DNA of 39,003 bases from Chitinophagaceae bacterium (GCA_017998385.1 JAGODE010000010.1:1-39003), one strand, 5' to 3'. Counted from the stretch's first letter, positions 1 to 8,861 are shown. A program made the numbers and translations. Notes: generated by a model from the letters alone, not told the origin.

Positions 1-1207
1 GATCGACATTGGCGATATCATTGGTATAAAAGGATACGCTTTTATTACTAAAACAGGAGAGACTTCTGTACACGTTAAAGAACTGACCCTGCTGAGCAAA
101 TCACTGCGTCCGCTTCCGATTGTAAAGGAAGCCGATGGTCAGACTTTCGATGCTGTTACCGATCCTGAGTTCCGTTACCGGCAGCGTTATGCAGACCTGA
201 TCATTAATCCGTCGGTAAAAGAGACTTTTGAAAAACGGAGCCGCATGATCAATTCCATTCGCGATTATCTCAACCAGGCTGGTGCACTGGAAGTAGATAC
301 TCCTGTATTGCAGAGTATTCCCGGAGGTGCTGCTGCGCGTCCCTTTATTACGCACCACAATGCACTGGATGTTCCTTTTTACCTGCGTATTGCCAATGAG
401 CTGTATCTGAAACGCCTCATCGTAGGCGGTTTTGACTGGGTATATGAGTTCAGCCGCAATTTCCGCAATGAAGGTATGGACCGTACCCACAACCCCGAAT
501 TCACAATCCTTGAGTTCTATGTAGCCTATAAAGACTACCTCTGGATGATGAATACAACAGAAGAAATGCTGGAACGTGTAGCCAACAGTGTCACAGGTGG
601 TACAGATGTGCAGGTAGGTGATAAGGTGATCAGCTTTAAAGCGCCTTTCAAACGTATCAGCATTTACGATGCTATTCAGGAACATACCGGTTTTGATGTA
701 AGCCGTATGAATGAAGAACAATTACGCTCTGTATGCCGGCAGCTGCATATTTCTGTAGAAGACAGCATGGGCAAAGGAAAACTGATCGATGAAATATTCG
801 GTGCAAAATGCGAGAAGCATTACATCCAACCCACTTTCATTATCGACTACCCTGTTGAGATGAGTCCGCTTACCAAGAAACACCGCGAAAAACAGGGATT
901 GGTAGAACGTTTCGAACTCATGATCAATGGTAAGGAAATTGCCAATGCATATAGTGAGTTGAATGATCCGGTAGATCAGCGGGAGCGTTTTGAAGACCAG
1001 GTAAAACTGATGGAGCGGGGCGATGATGAAGCCATGTTTATTGACAACGACTTTTTACGCGCCCTGGAATATGGCATGCCGCCCACTGCCGGTATCGGTA
1101 TTGGTATTGACCGGCTTTGTATGTTGCTTACCAATCAGCCTTCTATCCAGGATGTATTGCTGTTTCCCCAGATGAGGCCTGAAAAAACACAACAATCTGC
1201 CCAGTAA
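1..1207 (+). CDS. lysS: Lysine--tRNA ligase (class II), 5'-truncated by window edge
   Basis: Charges tRNA-Lys with lysine in the cytoplasm. The reading frame is open from base 2 to the TAA at 1205-1207, so the gene begins upstream of the window; the first in-window ATG (245) lies inside the protein. Visible parts are the end of the OB-fold anticodon-binding domain ([14 protein letters not shown]), then the class II catalytic core. Motif 2 appears as [18 protein letters not shown] and motif 3 as [13 protein letters not shown] near the C terminus. The segment [12 protein letters not shown] is typical of LysRS active sites. The roughly 400 residues present match the C-terminal four fifths of a normal LysRS of about 500-570 residues. 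It ends in a short polar tail and is followed by a strong terminator shared with the convergent SDR gene. Confidence 0.97.
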   Translation, partial: IDIGDIIGIKGYAFITKTGETSVHVKELTLLSKSLRPLPIVKEADGQTFDAVTDPEFRYRQRYADLIINPSVKETFEKRSRMINSIRDYLNQAGALEVDTPVLQSIPGGAAARPFITHHNALDVPFYLRIANELYLKRLIVGGFDWVYEFSRNFRNEGMDRTHNPEFTILEFYVAYKDYLWMMNTTEEMLERVANSVTGGTDVQVGDKVISFKAPFKRISIYDAIQEHTGFDVSRMNEEQLRSVCRQLHISVEDSMGKGKLIDEIFGAKCEKHYIQPTFIIDYPVEMSPLTKKHREKQGLVERFELMINGKEIANAYSELNDPVDQRERFEDQVKLMERGDDEAMFIDNDFLRALEYGMPPTAGIGIGIDRLCMLLTNQPSIQDVLLFPQMRPEKTQQSAQ

Positions 1208-1343
1208 GGACAGCCGTTTGCAGTTGATATATATCATAAAATAAACCGGCCTCAGAGAACTTTGACCAATTGCTGTTGCAACATTCAAAAAAAATCCTTA
1301 AATTCAAGGAGTTAATCAATTCAGGTTAAGGTTTTTTATAAAT

Positions 1344-1379
1344 AAAAAAGGCCATTCTCTCCGGAGGAATGGCCTTTTT
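1344..1379. terminator. Bidirectional intrinsic terminator between lysS and the SDR gene
   Basis: An 8-bp GC-rich stem (GGCCATTC at 1350-1357 with GAATGGCC at 1367-1374) is flanked by A6 on the left and T5 on the right. The stem therefore extends with A-T pairs and gives a U-tract on either strand. It sits between two convergent genes, lysS (+) and the SDR (-), and can serve both. Confidence 0.9.
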
Positions 1380-1393
1380 GTTTAATTAAGTCG

Positions 1394-2215
1394 TTAGTCC
1401 ACAAACAGATCAGTATAAAGCTGGGCACCCGGCACAACTGCGTAGGCACTCAGATCAGTAATGCCCGCAGCTGCCAGTACCTGCTCATCTATAAAACAGT
1501 TTCCGGAACAGGCGTTAGCTGGCTGGGAAAAAATATAAAATGCCGCATCGGCCAGGATTTCCGGTTTGCGGCTCATACCGGCCAGCGCTTCACCGCCCAG
1601 CAGATTGCGCACTGCTGCCGTATCAATAGTGGTTCTTGGCCACAGTGCATTGGAAGCGATATTAAACGGTTTAAATTCTGCTGCCCAGCCAAGTGCCATC
1701 ATACTCATACTGTATTTAGTGAGCGTATAGGCTACATGTCCGCCCAGCCATTTGGGCTGTAACGATATAGGTGGAGACAGCGTAAGGATATGTGCGTTTG
1801 ATGATTTTTTCAACTGAGGAATGCAGTGTTTGGTTACCAGGAATGTTCCCCGCACATTTATAGCGTGCATCAGATCAAACCGTTTGGCTTCTGTTTGTTC
1901 CGTTGGTGTGAGCGAAATGGCAGAAGCATTATTGACCAGGATATCTATGCCGCCAAAATGTTCCACTGTTTTTTTAACCGCGGCCTCCACCTGTTCTTCA
2001 AATCGAATATCGCATTGTATGCCCAGGCCGCGCCCGCCGGCGGCCTCCATTTCGGCTGCTGCGGTATAGATGGTTCCTCCCAAACGGGGATTTTCTTCCA
2101 CTGATTTGGCGGCAATCACCACATTGGCGCCTTCGCGGGCCAGACGCAATCCTATAGCCTTCCCAATACCCCTGCTGGCTCCTGTAATGAAAACTGTTTT
2201 GTCTTTCAACAACAT
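1394..2215 (-). CDS. Short-chain dehydrogenase/reductase, HSDL2-like subfamily
   Basis: NAD(P)-dependent oxidoreductase, 273 residues, probably cytoplasmic. The Rossmann motif TGASRGIGKA lies at about residues 11-20, NNAS at about 90, and the catalytic YTLTK (YxxxK) near 162-166. The catalytic Ser sits in LSPP, which, with the long charged insert after the first helix (SVEENPRLGGTIYT), resembles the hydroxysteroid-dehydrogenase-like-2/citronellol dehydrogenase subgroup rather than FabG. The start at 2215 (MLLKDKTVF) is preferred over the upstream in-frame start at 2254 because the core SDR fold begins there and AAGGAT lies 5-6 nt upstream. The substrate cannot be read from sequence. It is transcribed alone and shares its terminator with lysS. 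Confidence 0.88.
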   Translation of the reverse strand: MLLKDKTVFITGASRGIGKAIGLRLAREGANVVIAAKSVEENPRLGGTIYTAAAEMEAAGGRGLGIQCDIRFEEQVEAAVKKTVEHFGGIDILVNNASAISLTPTEQTEAKRFDLMHAINVRGTFLVTKHCIPQLKKSSNAHILTLSPPISLQPKWLGGHVAYTLTKYSMSMMALGWAAEFKPFNIASNALWPRTTIDTAAVRNLLGGEALAGMSRKPEILADAAFYIFSQPANACSGNCFIDEQVLAAAGITDLSAYAVVPGAQLYTDLFVD

Positions 2216-2569
2216 AGTATCCTTATTTATTACTGAAGATAGGAAATGCAGCAATACCGTTGTTCAATCCCCTGGTAGATGCCCCGACCGGTCCGTAAAT
2301 TCATTATCCGCCGAATCGACCAATAATGCGCTGGTGTAGATAAAATGCCCACCCTATTTTTGATCGCGATGGCAGCTCACAATAGTATGGCTGACATCTC
2401 AGGTAAGCGTCCCGTTTGAATCCATTATATCCTTGTGAAGAACCTCACCAATTTGAGCCAGCAAACTGTTTAGGGAAAACACCAATGGTTAGCTCTCAAT
2501 GCAATACAGCAGCCCCGGTCTTACATAGGCCGGGTTTGTTGTTAATTAGGAGTAGTGCAAAAGAAATTA
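2216..2569. other. Intergenic region upstream of the SDR gene, no gene seen
   Basis: These 354 bases separate the SDR start from the end of the lptC-like gene. No tRNA, clear coding frame or strong TAnnTTTG promoter is visible. A short plus-strand open frame (2416-2634) runs into the antisense of lptC and is not credible. The only structure is the hairpin at 2514-2534. Confidence 0.5.
2514..2541. terminator. Hairpin downstream of the lptC operon (possible terminator)
   Basis: CCCGG-T-C (2514-2520) pairs with GCCGGG (2529-2534) around an 8-nt loop, with one bulged T. The T-rich stretch follows on the plus strand (TTTGTTGTT), whereas the gene that would need it (lptC) is on the minus strand. 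Its role as a terminator is therefore uncertain. Confidence 0.4.
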
Positions 2570-3157
2570 TCAGGGCGCTTCTGCAAAACCAGATGAAGAG
2601 ACCACCATATTACCCAGCGGCGAGCGGAATGTGACTGTTTTTAGATCCTGGGTCGCTTCCATACCACGGCCACCACTGATGTTATTTCCAGGCGAGCAGT
2701 AAGTAGCTACACTATCTGTATAAAAAATAGCTTTATTCTGATCCCACCACAGATCATGACAGCGAAGGGTATCCCCTTTTACCGTAACGATCACCACGCT
2801 ATCGCGCAGATATACTTTGTCAAGGGTTTCGAAGTATTTTCCATACTTACTGTCGAGCCTGGTTTCAATACGTGTGCTGTCGTCATAAAAATCCACATGC
2901 AGTGAGTTGGGAAACTCCAGGTATTGTGAGTCGCTCATGACACGATACATAAGCGGCGCTTTAAGTCTAGCTTTCATTTTTCCCGCCTGGCTCAGGTAGC
3001 TTTCCACATCCTGAGCCACTTCCTGCATTTGCACCCGTTTGGTATAGGCATCTATTTCGGCCTGCGAGTTCTCGCAGGAATACAACAGCACACTGGCTGC
3101 CAGCACGGGCAGCAGACTACGAAATATTATCCGGTAGAAAGGCTGTTGATTTTTCAT
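2570..3157 (-). CDS. lptC: LptC-like LPS export lipoprotein
   Basis: Predicted periplasmic component that would link the inner-membrane LptBFG transporter to LptA in LPS transport. The 195-residue protein starts with a lipoprotein signal (hydrophobic LLPVLAASVLLYSC, Cys in a lipobox), so it is lipid-anchored rather than a classic single-pass LptC. The body has the alternating short beta-strand pattern of the LptC/OstA jellyroll (for example LHVDFYDDSTRIETRLDSKY and KGDTLRCHDLWWD). The ATG at 3157 is chosen over the TTG at 3169. It is the last gene of the LON-coaX-barrel-lptC operon, 39 bp after the barrel gene. Family assignment rests on fold pattern, lipobox and the Bacteroidota neighbourhood. 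Confidence 0.8.
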   Translation of the reverse strand: MKNQQPFYRIIFRSLLPVLAASVLLYSCENSQAEIDAYTKRVQMQEVAQDVESYLSQAGKMKARLKAPLMYRVMSDSQYLEFPNSLHVDFYDDSTRIETRLDSKYGKYFETLDKVYLRDSVVIVTVKGDTLRCHDLWWDQNKAIFYTDSVATYCSPGNNISGGRGMEATQDLKTVTFRSPLGNMVVSSSGFAEAP

Positions 3158-3196
3158 GCGTATACGCAAGTTACCTGATAGCCGGCAATAAAGCTA

Positions 3197-4621
3197 TTAG
3201 TCAAACTTACGTTTGATATACCACAGATCGCTTAATGCAAAACCGGCCGAGATTCGGAACATGTTTTCTTTAAGCAAATTGTCGTTATTGCCACGGCGTA
3301 TATACTCCAGCGAGATATTAACCTTGGTTTCCTGGTACATAGCCTGGCGGGAAAATTTGCGTATCGGCAGATCAAAACCGGCCGTAACACCAAACAGAGG
3401 CAGTTTTTTATCTACCTGTATATAATCGGTGCCTACAAAGAAGCCGGCACGATAGGTAACATTGCTGAAATAATTATTCTTAAATACAGGCCTGATCTGA
3501 CCACCTACACGAATCTCTTTTTTATTGCGCAGGGTGGGATCCTTTTCGCCATAAAAACGATAGTCGCCCCATTTTTGCTGTACCACATCAACCCCAATAA
3601 GCCAGGAGGGTTTGGATCGGTCAGTACTGTTCTTTTCGAGTATAAAACCTGCTGTAATATTCTGGGGATAGATAATTTTACCTTTTACATCCAGTTGCTC
3701 AGAAACACTATCCAGCCGCACATAGCCTGTTGAGGCATCATATACGTAGGTCTCACGAATGACATCCTGTTTGGCATTCATTTTTTGTTCTGTATTACCA
3801 AATGCACCCAGCGTAAGCGCTATTTCTTCCTTTGCGGTACGCTTAAGCACAGCAGTGTATTGCAGGCCAAGGTCAAGATGTACATTTCCAAAAGTTGTCT
3901 TTGTCTGAAAATTGCCCGCATTGTATGCCAGCGAATCATTCAGAATCGAAAGACGATTGCTGTAATCTTTTTTTCCAAACATATACCCGCCGGTGACGCC
4001 CAGGCTCAGAAAATGGCGATCGCTGAAGCGAATTTTGTAGCCGGTTCCGGCAGATACGAGGTAGGTGCCACCATCGCCTTCATTCAGAGTATTTGAACTG
4101 TCTATCGGTAATCCGGTATTAGGATCAGTAAGACGCGCAAATCGGCTGATCTTATAGCTGATACGTGAAACCGGGCGAAGGCCAAAACTCAATCCCCAGT
4201 TGGGACGAAGGGGCATACCCACCATCACATGCGAAAACAGCATATTGCTGGCATTGAAACGTCCTACCGAACTCGGTTCACGCAGTGTGCGGCTGTCAAT
4301 CTGTACACCCGCATCAAAAATGGCCCGGCCAGATTCCAGTTTTTTGGAAGACACCTGACGGCGCGCCTGGAAGTTGGCCAGGGCTGCAGGGTTGCTGTAG
4401 TTTATGGAAAAGTAGTCGATGTAACCGGCAGAAACACCACCCATTGCCCGGCTGTTTACATTGGTATTGGGTACAAGGTCGCCCAGGCCATAGCGGCTGT
4501 AAGGAGAATTATCTTGCGCAAATACAGGAATACAAAAAGCAGTTAGAAACAAGCTGAATGCAAACCTCCGAACACCTAACACATTGATTATCTTAGGTGT
4601 TATTAACTTCACTAATGGCAT
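3197..4621 (-). CDS. Outer-membrane beta-barrel protein (FadL/OmpP1-like)
   Basis: Predicted outer-membrane protein of 474 residues. A cleavable signal peptide ends at VFAQ (about residues 33-36). The mature start DNSPYSRYGLGDLVPN...SRAMGGVSAGY is typical of Bacteroidota FadL/PorV-type barrels. The rest alternates hydrophobic and polar residues in amphipathic strands and ends in the C-terminal strand region SAGFALSDLWYIKRKFD. The start codon at 4621 lies 29 bp inside the end of coaX, so translation is probably coupled. A shorter start closer to the signal peptide is possible because the N-region is unusually long. Specific cargo unknown; the location beside an LptC-like gene suggests an envelope role. 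Confidence 0.8.
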   Translation of the reverse strand: MPLVKLITPKIINVLGVRRFAFSLFLTAFCIPVFAQDNSPYSRYGLGDLVPNTNVNSRAMGGVSAGYIDYFSINYSNPAALANFQARRQVSSKKLESGRAIFDAGVQIDSRTLREPSSVGRFNASNMLFSHVMVGMPLRPNWGLSFGLRPVSRISYKISRFARLTDPNTGLPIDSSNTLNEGDGGTYLVSAGTGYKIRFSDRHFLSLGVTGGYMFGKKDYSNRLSILNDSLAYNAGNFQTKTTFGNVHLDLGLQYTAVLKRTAKEEIALTLGAFGNTEQKMNAKQDVIRETYVYDASTGYVRLDSVSEQLDVKGKIIYPQNITAGFILEKNSTDRSKPSWLIGVDVVQQKWGDYRFYGEKDPTLRNKKEIRVGGQIRPVFKNNYFSNVTYRAGFFVGTDYIQVDKKLPLFGVTAGFDLPIRKFSRQAMYQETKVNISLEYIRRGNNDNLLKENMFRISAGFALSDLWYIKRKFD

Positions 4622-5321
4622 AAAGACCTTTAAAGATTAAATCAGGGTCTGCAAATATCTTGTTTTTCAGGTGTGAAGCCAAAAAGACCGTATCACCCCC
4701 GGTTAACAGCACGTTAAAGTTGTCGAATTTTTGACGGTATTCATCTATAAAACCATCCATTTCATAGACCATACCCATTACAACTCCGCTTTGAATATTA
4801 GTATGGGTATCGTAGCCCATCAACGGCACATTCGACGTAGCTTTTACCAGTGGCAGCTTAGCCGTATAATAATTAAGCGATTTGAGACGCATTTCGAGCC
4901 CGGGAGAGATTCCCCCGCCAATAAACTCATTGTACTTATTACAGAAATTATACGTAATGCAACTACCCAGCGCTATAATCAGGTTATGTTTTCCCGGATG
5001 AAAATGTACAGCCGCCGCTACCAGTGCCAGGCGGTCTGCGCCAATTGTTTCGGGCCTACCTACAGGAGTAGTAAATGGCAGCCTGGTCAAATGGCTTAGT
5101 TTATGAAAACGGCTATGGGCGGCCAGCAGGGTTTCTATACCTGCATTATGCTCAATGACCGACGACAGGATCGTTTTGGCCGGCTTATATGTATCGAGCA
5201 GTTGCTGAATTGTGGCATCAGCATCATCATCGAGCATTTCCACACGCCTGATCTCCGCATTTTCAAAAAGCGCCACTTTCCGGCGGGTATTCCCAAAATC
5301 AAAACAAAGTGTAACAGACAT
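4593..5321 (-). CDS. coaX: Type III pantothenate kinase
   Basis: Phosphorylates pantothenate in the first step of coenzyme A synthesis, in the cytoplasm. The 242-residue length is normal. Conserved type III motifs are present: the N-terminal phosphate loop DFGNTRRKVALF (residues 7-18), PVGRPETIGADRLAL with the catalytic-region GADR, and GGGISPGLEMR. The usual D-x-G-T-x-x-T-x-D motif near residue 115 reads ALGSCITYN, so both acidic positions are replaced (see findings). It lies 25 bp after the LON-domain gene and overlaps the following barrel gene by 29 bp, in one operon. Confidence 0.92.
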   Translation of the reverse strand: MSVTLCFDFGNTRRKVALFENAEIRRVEMLDDDADATIQQLLDTYKPAKTILSSVIEHNAGIETLLAAHSRFHKLSHLTRLPFTTPVGRPETIGADRLALVAAAVHFHPGKHNLIIALGSCITYNFCNKYNEFIGGGISPGLEMRLKSLNYYTAKLPLVKATSNVPLMGYDTHTNIQSGVVMGMVYEMDGFIDEYRQKFDNFNVLLTGGDTVFLASHLKNKIFADPDLIFKGLYAISEVNNT

Positions 5322-5346
5322 GAGGGCAAAATAAGGAATTAGTGAT

Positions 5347-5985
5347 CTACTTCACATCGAAGCCTTCCAGGTTTCTGAAATGGCCGTTTAATTTTACTTT
5401 TTCTTTCAGCTGCTCCAACCCTGCCAGCATCGGCAATACCCTGGCAAGATGTCTTTTGAGGTATTCCTGCCGCTGCCGTTCATCGAGCAGACCCAGTAAC
5501 TCATATTCTTCTTCCAGTGAAAGCCCTGCATGATGCGCCACATCATAAACACTGAGCTGTTCATCGGGCTTTGCAAAATTCTTATTCAGGTTCATTACCC
5601 GGTGCAGCTCACGCAAACCCGCCATTACCGCACGCATCTGCTCCATGTTGCCCTGCTCGCTGTTATTCGGATAATTCACGATAGCGCCACTATAAAGTTT
5701 ATCGGGAATACTGCGAATCACTTCCAGGATGCGAAAAACCCTTTGTCCCCGTGTACGAATATCCATTTCACCGTTTTCATGCACTTTCACAATCGCTGTG
5801 ATCTCCACCAGTGAGCCAAAGTCCTGTAGCCGGTTTTCAATTACTGTGGGAATACCAAATGGCTTACCCTGCTCGCTGCACTCATTGATAAGCTGCCTGT
5901 ACCGGGGTTCAAAAATGTGCAGGTTGAGTTCCTCTCCCGGATACACCACAATTCCTAATGGGAAAATGGGAATGAAATTGGTCAT
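5347..5985 (-). CDS. LON substrate-binding-domain protein (no protease domain)
   Basis: The 212-residue protein consists of the N-terminal LON domain (PF02190 type) found in Lon proteases, without ATPase or peptidase parts. The opening FIPIFPLGIVVYPGEELNLHIFEPRYRQLI is diagnostic for the family, followed by the beta-rich GQRVFRILEV region and a helical C-terminal half. Such stand-alone LON proteins are common; their function is unsettled (protein or small-molecule binding). It is the first gene of the operon with coaX, the barrel gene and lptC, and has a strong promoter almost touching its ATG. Confidence 0.9.
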   Translation of the reverse strand: MTNFIPIFPLGIVVYPGEELNLHIFEPRYRQLINECSEQGKPFGIPTVIENRLQDFGSLVEITAIVKVHENGEMDIRTRGQRVFRILEVIRSIPDKLYSGAIVNYPNNSEQGNMEQMRAVMAGLRELHRVMNLNKNFAKPDEQLSVYDVAHHAGLSLEEEYELLGLLDERQRQEYLKRHLARVLPMLAGLEQLKEKVKLNGHFRNLEGFDVK

Positions 5986-5990
5986 ACATT

Positions 5991-6023
5991 CAAAGGTATT
6001 CTCTTTTACAATTTTTAGTGCAA
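5991..6023 (-). promoter_or_regulatory. Bacteroidota-type promoter for the LON-coaX-barrel-lptC operon
   Basis: On the minus strand, TACCTTTG (plus positions 5998-5991) matches the -7 consensus TAnnTTTG exactly, with a TTG 22 nt upstream (6023-6021). Only 5 nt separate the -7 element from the ATG at 5985, which implies a leaderless or nearly leaderless transcript. Confidence 0.7.
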
Positions 6024-6093
6024 TGAGTATTATCGGGTCATCAAGCCTGTTTGCCGATAATACATTCCTTATTTATTCCATTTTACTACCTTG

Positions 6094-6124
6094 TTTGCCA
6101 CGCCTTTTTTTAGCAATACCTTGC
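6094..6124 (+). promoter_or_regulatory. Probable promoter for meaB and glycosyltransferase genes
   Basis: TTTG at 6094-6097 is followed after 19 nt by TACCTTGC (6117-6124), an imperfect TAnnTTTG element. The meaB ATG is 16 nt further on. The spacing fits the Bacteroidota sigma factor consensus. Confidence 0.5.
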
Positions 6125-6140
6125 AGTATATTAATAGTCT

Positions 6141-7040
6141 ATGTGGCAGCAACTATTATTACAGCTTCAGGCCGGAGACAGGCGTGCACTCGCCAGATGT
6201 ATATCGCTTGTTGAAAATGAACAGGAAGGATATATGGCATTTCTGCAAGCCCTCCCTTCCGGGCAGGCTCCTGTAATAGGCATTACGGGCCCTCCGGGAG
6301 CAGGGAAAAGTTCTTTGGCAGATGCATTGATAGGTGCCCTCACCGGCGCTGGCAAAAAGGTTGGGATTATCTGTGTAGATCCTTCATCACCCTTCAACCA
6401 GGGAGCGGTGCTGGGCGATCGCATTCGCATGAATCGATGGTTCAATCATCCGGATGTATATATCCGGTCGCTGGCCAGCCGGGGCAGCCTGGGAGGATTA
6501 AATCAGATGATCATCGAAATCACTGCCGTACTGCAGGCCGTCGGCTTCGACTATATCCTGATCGAAACAGTAGGCATCGGGCAAAGTGAAGTGGAAATTG
6601 CCGGCCTGGCAGATACAACCGTGGTGGTACTTGTACCCGAGTCGGGCGATGAAGTACAAAACATGAAATCGGGGCTTATGGAAGTGGCAGATATTTTTGT
6701 GGTCAATAAAAGCGACCGACCTGACGCTGACCATTTTATAAAAAATCTGCGGGGTTCCATGCAACCCGGCCGCATGGTTCCTGTGATAAAAACAGTGGCT
6801 ATCTCTGGAACCGGTATTCCTGAATTATTGGAACAAATTTTGCAACATCAGGCCCGGATAAGTGAGGATAAAAAAGTGAGACTTTTAGCTATAAAAGCCG
6901 TTTATATTTTACAGCGATTACAGTTAAAGGCATATGATCTGGAAAAATTTTCTACGCTTATCCGCCAGCAGTTGGTTGCCGGCAACTTTAATCTTTTTAG
7001 ATTTATCAGAGATATAAAACTAAATCGGGATGGAAGCTGA
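6141..7040 (+). CDS. meaB: MeaB/ArgK-type GTPase (methylmalonyl-CoA mutase chaperone family)
   Basis: G3E-family P-loop GTPase of 299 residues. In characterised relatives it loads and protects the adenosylcobalamin cofactor of methylmalonyl-CoA mutase. Walker A GPPGAGKSS lies at residues 50-58. The MeaB signature DPSSPFNQGAVLGDRIRM, the Walker B/switch segment ETVGIGQSEVEIA and the base-recognition motif NKSD are all present. The helical C-terminal region that forms the dimerisation arm is somewhat short. No mutase subunit gene is in the window, so its partner must be elsewhere or different. Its last 11 bases overlap the start of the next glycosyltransferase, implying co-transcription. Confidence 0.93.
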   Translation: MWQQLLLQLQAGDRRALARCISLVENEQEGYMAFLQALPSGQAPVIGITGPPGAGKSSLADALIGALTGAGKKVGIICVDPSSPFNQGAVLGDRIRMNRWFNHPDVYIRSLASRGSLGGLNQMIIEITAVLQAVGFDYILIETVGIGQSEVEIAGLADTTVVVLVPESGDEVQNMKSGLMEVADIFVVNKSDRPDADHFIKNLRGSMQPGRMVPVIKTVAISGTGIPELLEQILQHQARISEDKKVRLLAIKAVYILQRLQLKAYDLEKFSTLIRQQLVAGNFNLFRFIRDIKLNRDGS

Positions 7041-7950
7041 TCCAGTCAGTATTGTAATGTGCACCTACAACGGTGAGCCATTTGTTGCCCGTCAACTCCA
7101 AACCATTTGCGGGCAAACCTATACCAATCTGGAAATTATTGTAGTAGATGATTGTTCTACTGACAATACCTGGCAGCAGATCAATGAATTTGCGCGCAGC
7201 GACTCGCGCATCAAAGCCTATCGTAATACCGTGAACCTGGGTATTGCCAAAAACTTTGAACAGGCCTGCAACCTCGCCAGCGCTGACTTTATTGCCTTCT
7301 CCGACCAGGATGATTTATGGCACCCCGAAAAGATTGAACGCCTGATGCAGTTTTGGCCAGACGATGTGCAACTGGTTTATTGCGATTCACAACGCTTTCA
7401 GGGAGATATTGATCACCTCTCGGGAGTTCCCCGGAGAGGATACAGGCGTTTTGAAGGACAGGATATCCGTAAACTCGCCATCTTCAATACCATCAGCGGG
7501 CATTCACTGATCCTGAAAAAGGAATTACTCAAAAAAATATTTCCAACAGCTGATACCGTTTACTACGACTGGAAAGCCGCCATTGCAGCGGCCTGTAGCG
7601 GAGGAGTGGCTTATCTTCCAGAGACCCTCACCTTTCAGCGTGTACATAATCATAATGCGTCTGTTGATTCGGAATTGGATATCGGTTCAATAGAAAATAT
7701 TGCGCGGTTCCGCAGTATGGTTGCCAATCACAGCAAAGAATTCGAAAAAGTAAGTGGTTTAAGCAGTACAGATGCAGCCTTTCTTCATAAACTGGGCAAA
7801 CTCATGGAAGAAACAGCTTCCAATACTATATTTTCCTGGCGCCTCTTTCTCTTTTTATTTGCCAATCAGAAATGGCTTTTCTGGCAAAAAAAGAAAAAAA
7901 CGGCTTTCTTTTCACGCCTTAAACTCTGCTTCCGGCTCTCTACAATATAG
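7030..7950 (+). CDS. Glycosyltransferase family 2 (rhamnosyl/galactosyl type)
   Basis: Predicted cytoplasmic sugar transferase for envelope polysaccharide, 306 residues. The GT-A fold starts at SIVMCTYNGEPFVARQLQTI, with the nucleotide-binding VVDDCSTDNTW near residue 40 and the metal-binding DQDD at about residue 94 in AFSDQDDLWHPEKI, a pattern common in rhamnosyltransferase-like GT2 enzymes. There is no transmembrane span, but the C terminus is basic and aromatic (FLFLFANQKWLFWQKKKK), which may associate with the membrane. It overlaps meaB by 11 bp. Donor and acceptor unknown. Confidence 0.9.
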   Translation: MEADPVSIVMCTYNGEPFVARQLQTICGQTYTNLEIIVVDDCSTDNTWQQINEFARSDSRIKAYRNTVNLGIAKNFEQACNLASADFIAFSDQDDLWHPEKIERLMQFWPDDVQLVYCDSQRFQGDIDHLSGVPRRGYRRFEGQDIRKLAIFNTISGHSLILKKELLKKIFPTADTVYYDWKAAIAAACSGGVAYLPETLTFQRVHNHNASVDSELDIGSIENIARFRSMVANHSKEFEKVSGLSSTDAAFLHKLGKLMEETASNTIFSWRLFLFLFANQKWLFWQKKKKTAFFSRLKLCFRLSTI

Positions 7951-8051
7951 CCTTGCTGCAACGGTTTTACCGGATTGGTTGTTAAGCAAATTAATACAGC
8001 TGTAACTTTTACTATATAATAGAATTTCCCTATTTTGCTTCAACTACCATT

Positions 8052-8861
8052 ATGTCCAATACCTCTTTATTAATTTCCACGTACAATTGGCCGGCAGCGC
8101 TGAAAGTATGCCTGGATAGTGTATGCATTCAATCGGTCTTACCCAAAGAAGTCATCATCTGCGATGATGGCTCGGGCGAGGAGACTACTGCTTTAATTGA
8201 GTGCCTCAAGAAAGATTTTCCTGTTCCGCTTATTCATATCTGGCATCCCGACGAAGGTTTTCGGCTCGCCAGCATCCGTAACAAAGGCATGGCAGCAGCC
8301 ACAGGCGAATACCTGATCCAGATCGATGGTGACCTGCAATTGCACCGTCATTTTGTAAAAGATCATATTGCCTTCCGCCAAAAAGGAGCATTTACAACTG
8401 GAAGCCGCACCATGCTTTCTTCAAAAAATACTGCCCTGCTTATCAATAACGCATACGCTGATAAATTAAAAGTCATTGGCAATCGCAATTTCTTTAACCA
8501 GCTGCGTGTACCCTGGGCACAGCATTTTCTGGCTACCCGGTATAAGAATAAAGGACGCCATCTCTATTACGTAAAAGGCTGTAACATGGCTTTCTGGAAA
8601 GAAGACATTATGGCCATTAACGGATATAACGAGGATTTTACAGGCTGGGGACGCGAAGACAGTGAAATCGCTATCCGCTTAATGAATATAGGCGTAAAAA
8701 AAAGGTTTCTTAAGCTGGGAGGAATCTGCTATCACCTGCATCATCGCGAGGCATCAAGGTCCATGGAAGAATCAAACCTTCAGCTCATGAACAGGGCAAT
8801 ACGTGAAAAAACTACCTGGGCGGTTAATGGTATTGGCAAATATCTCCTTTCTGCATATTAA
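8052..8861 (+). CDS. Glycosyltransferase family 2 with C-terminal galactosyltransferase-type region
   Basis: 269 residues. The N-terminal GT-A domain has LLISTYNWPAALKVCLDS and the nucleotide site CDDGSG. The metal-binding DGD (QIDGDLQL) is near residue 95. The C-terminal part carries GCNMAFWKEDI and GWGREDSEIAIRL, the acceptor-side motif of beta-1,4-galactosyltransferase/chondroitin-synthase-like GT2 proteins (Glyco_transf_7C type). It probably adds a sugar to LPS core or surface glycan. It follows the previous glycosyltransferase by 101 bp on the same strand; an AT-rich gap leaves room for a separate promoter, but none is convincing. Confidence 0.9.
   Translation: MSNTSLLISTYNWPAALKVCLDSVCIQSVLPKEVIICDDGSGEETTALIECLKKDFPVPLIHIWHPDEGFRLASIRNKGMAAATGEYLIQIDGDLQLHRHFVKDHIAFRQKGAFTTGSRTMLSSKNTALLINNAYADKLKVIGNRNFFNQLRVPWAQHFLATRYKNKGRHLYYVKGCNMAFWKEDIMAINGYNEDFTGWGREDSEIAIRLMNIGVKKRFLKLGGICYHLHHREASRSMEESNLQLMNRAIREKTTWAVNGIGKYLLSAY

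Noticed and set aside
101..721. 206-codon open frame antisense to lysS
   Set aside because: It lies entirely opposite the recognised lysS frame, its protein resembles no family, and it has no promoter; it is a shadow of the real codons.
2416..2634. 72-codon plus-strand frame after the lptC gene
   Set aside because: It begins in non-coding sequence, runs into antisense of lptC, and has proline/cysteine-rich low-quality composition.
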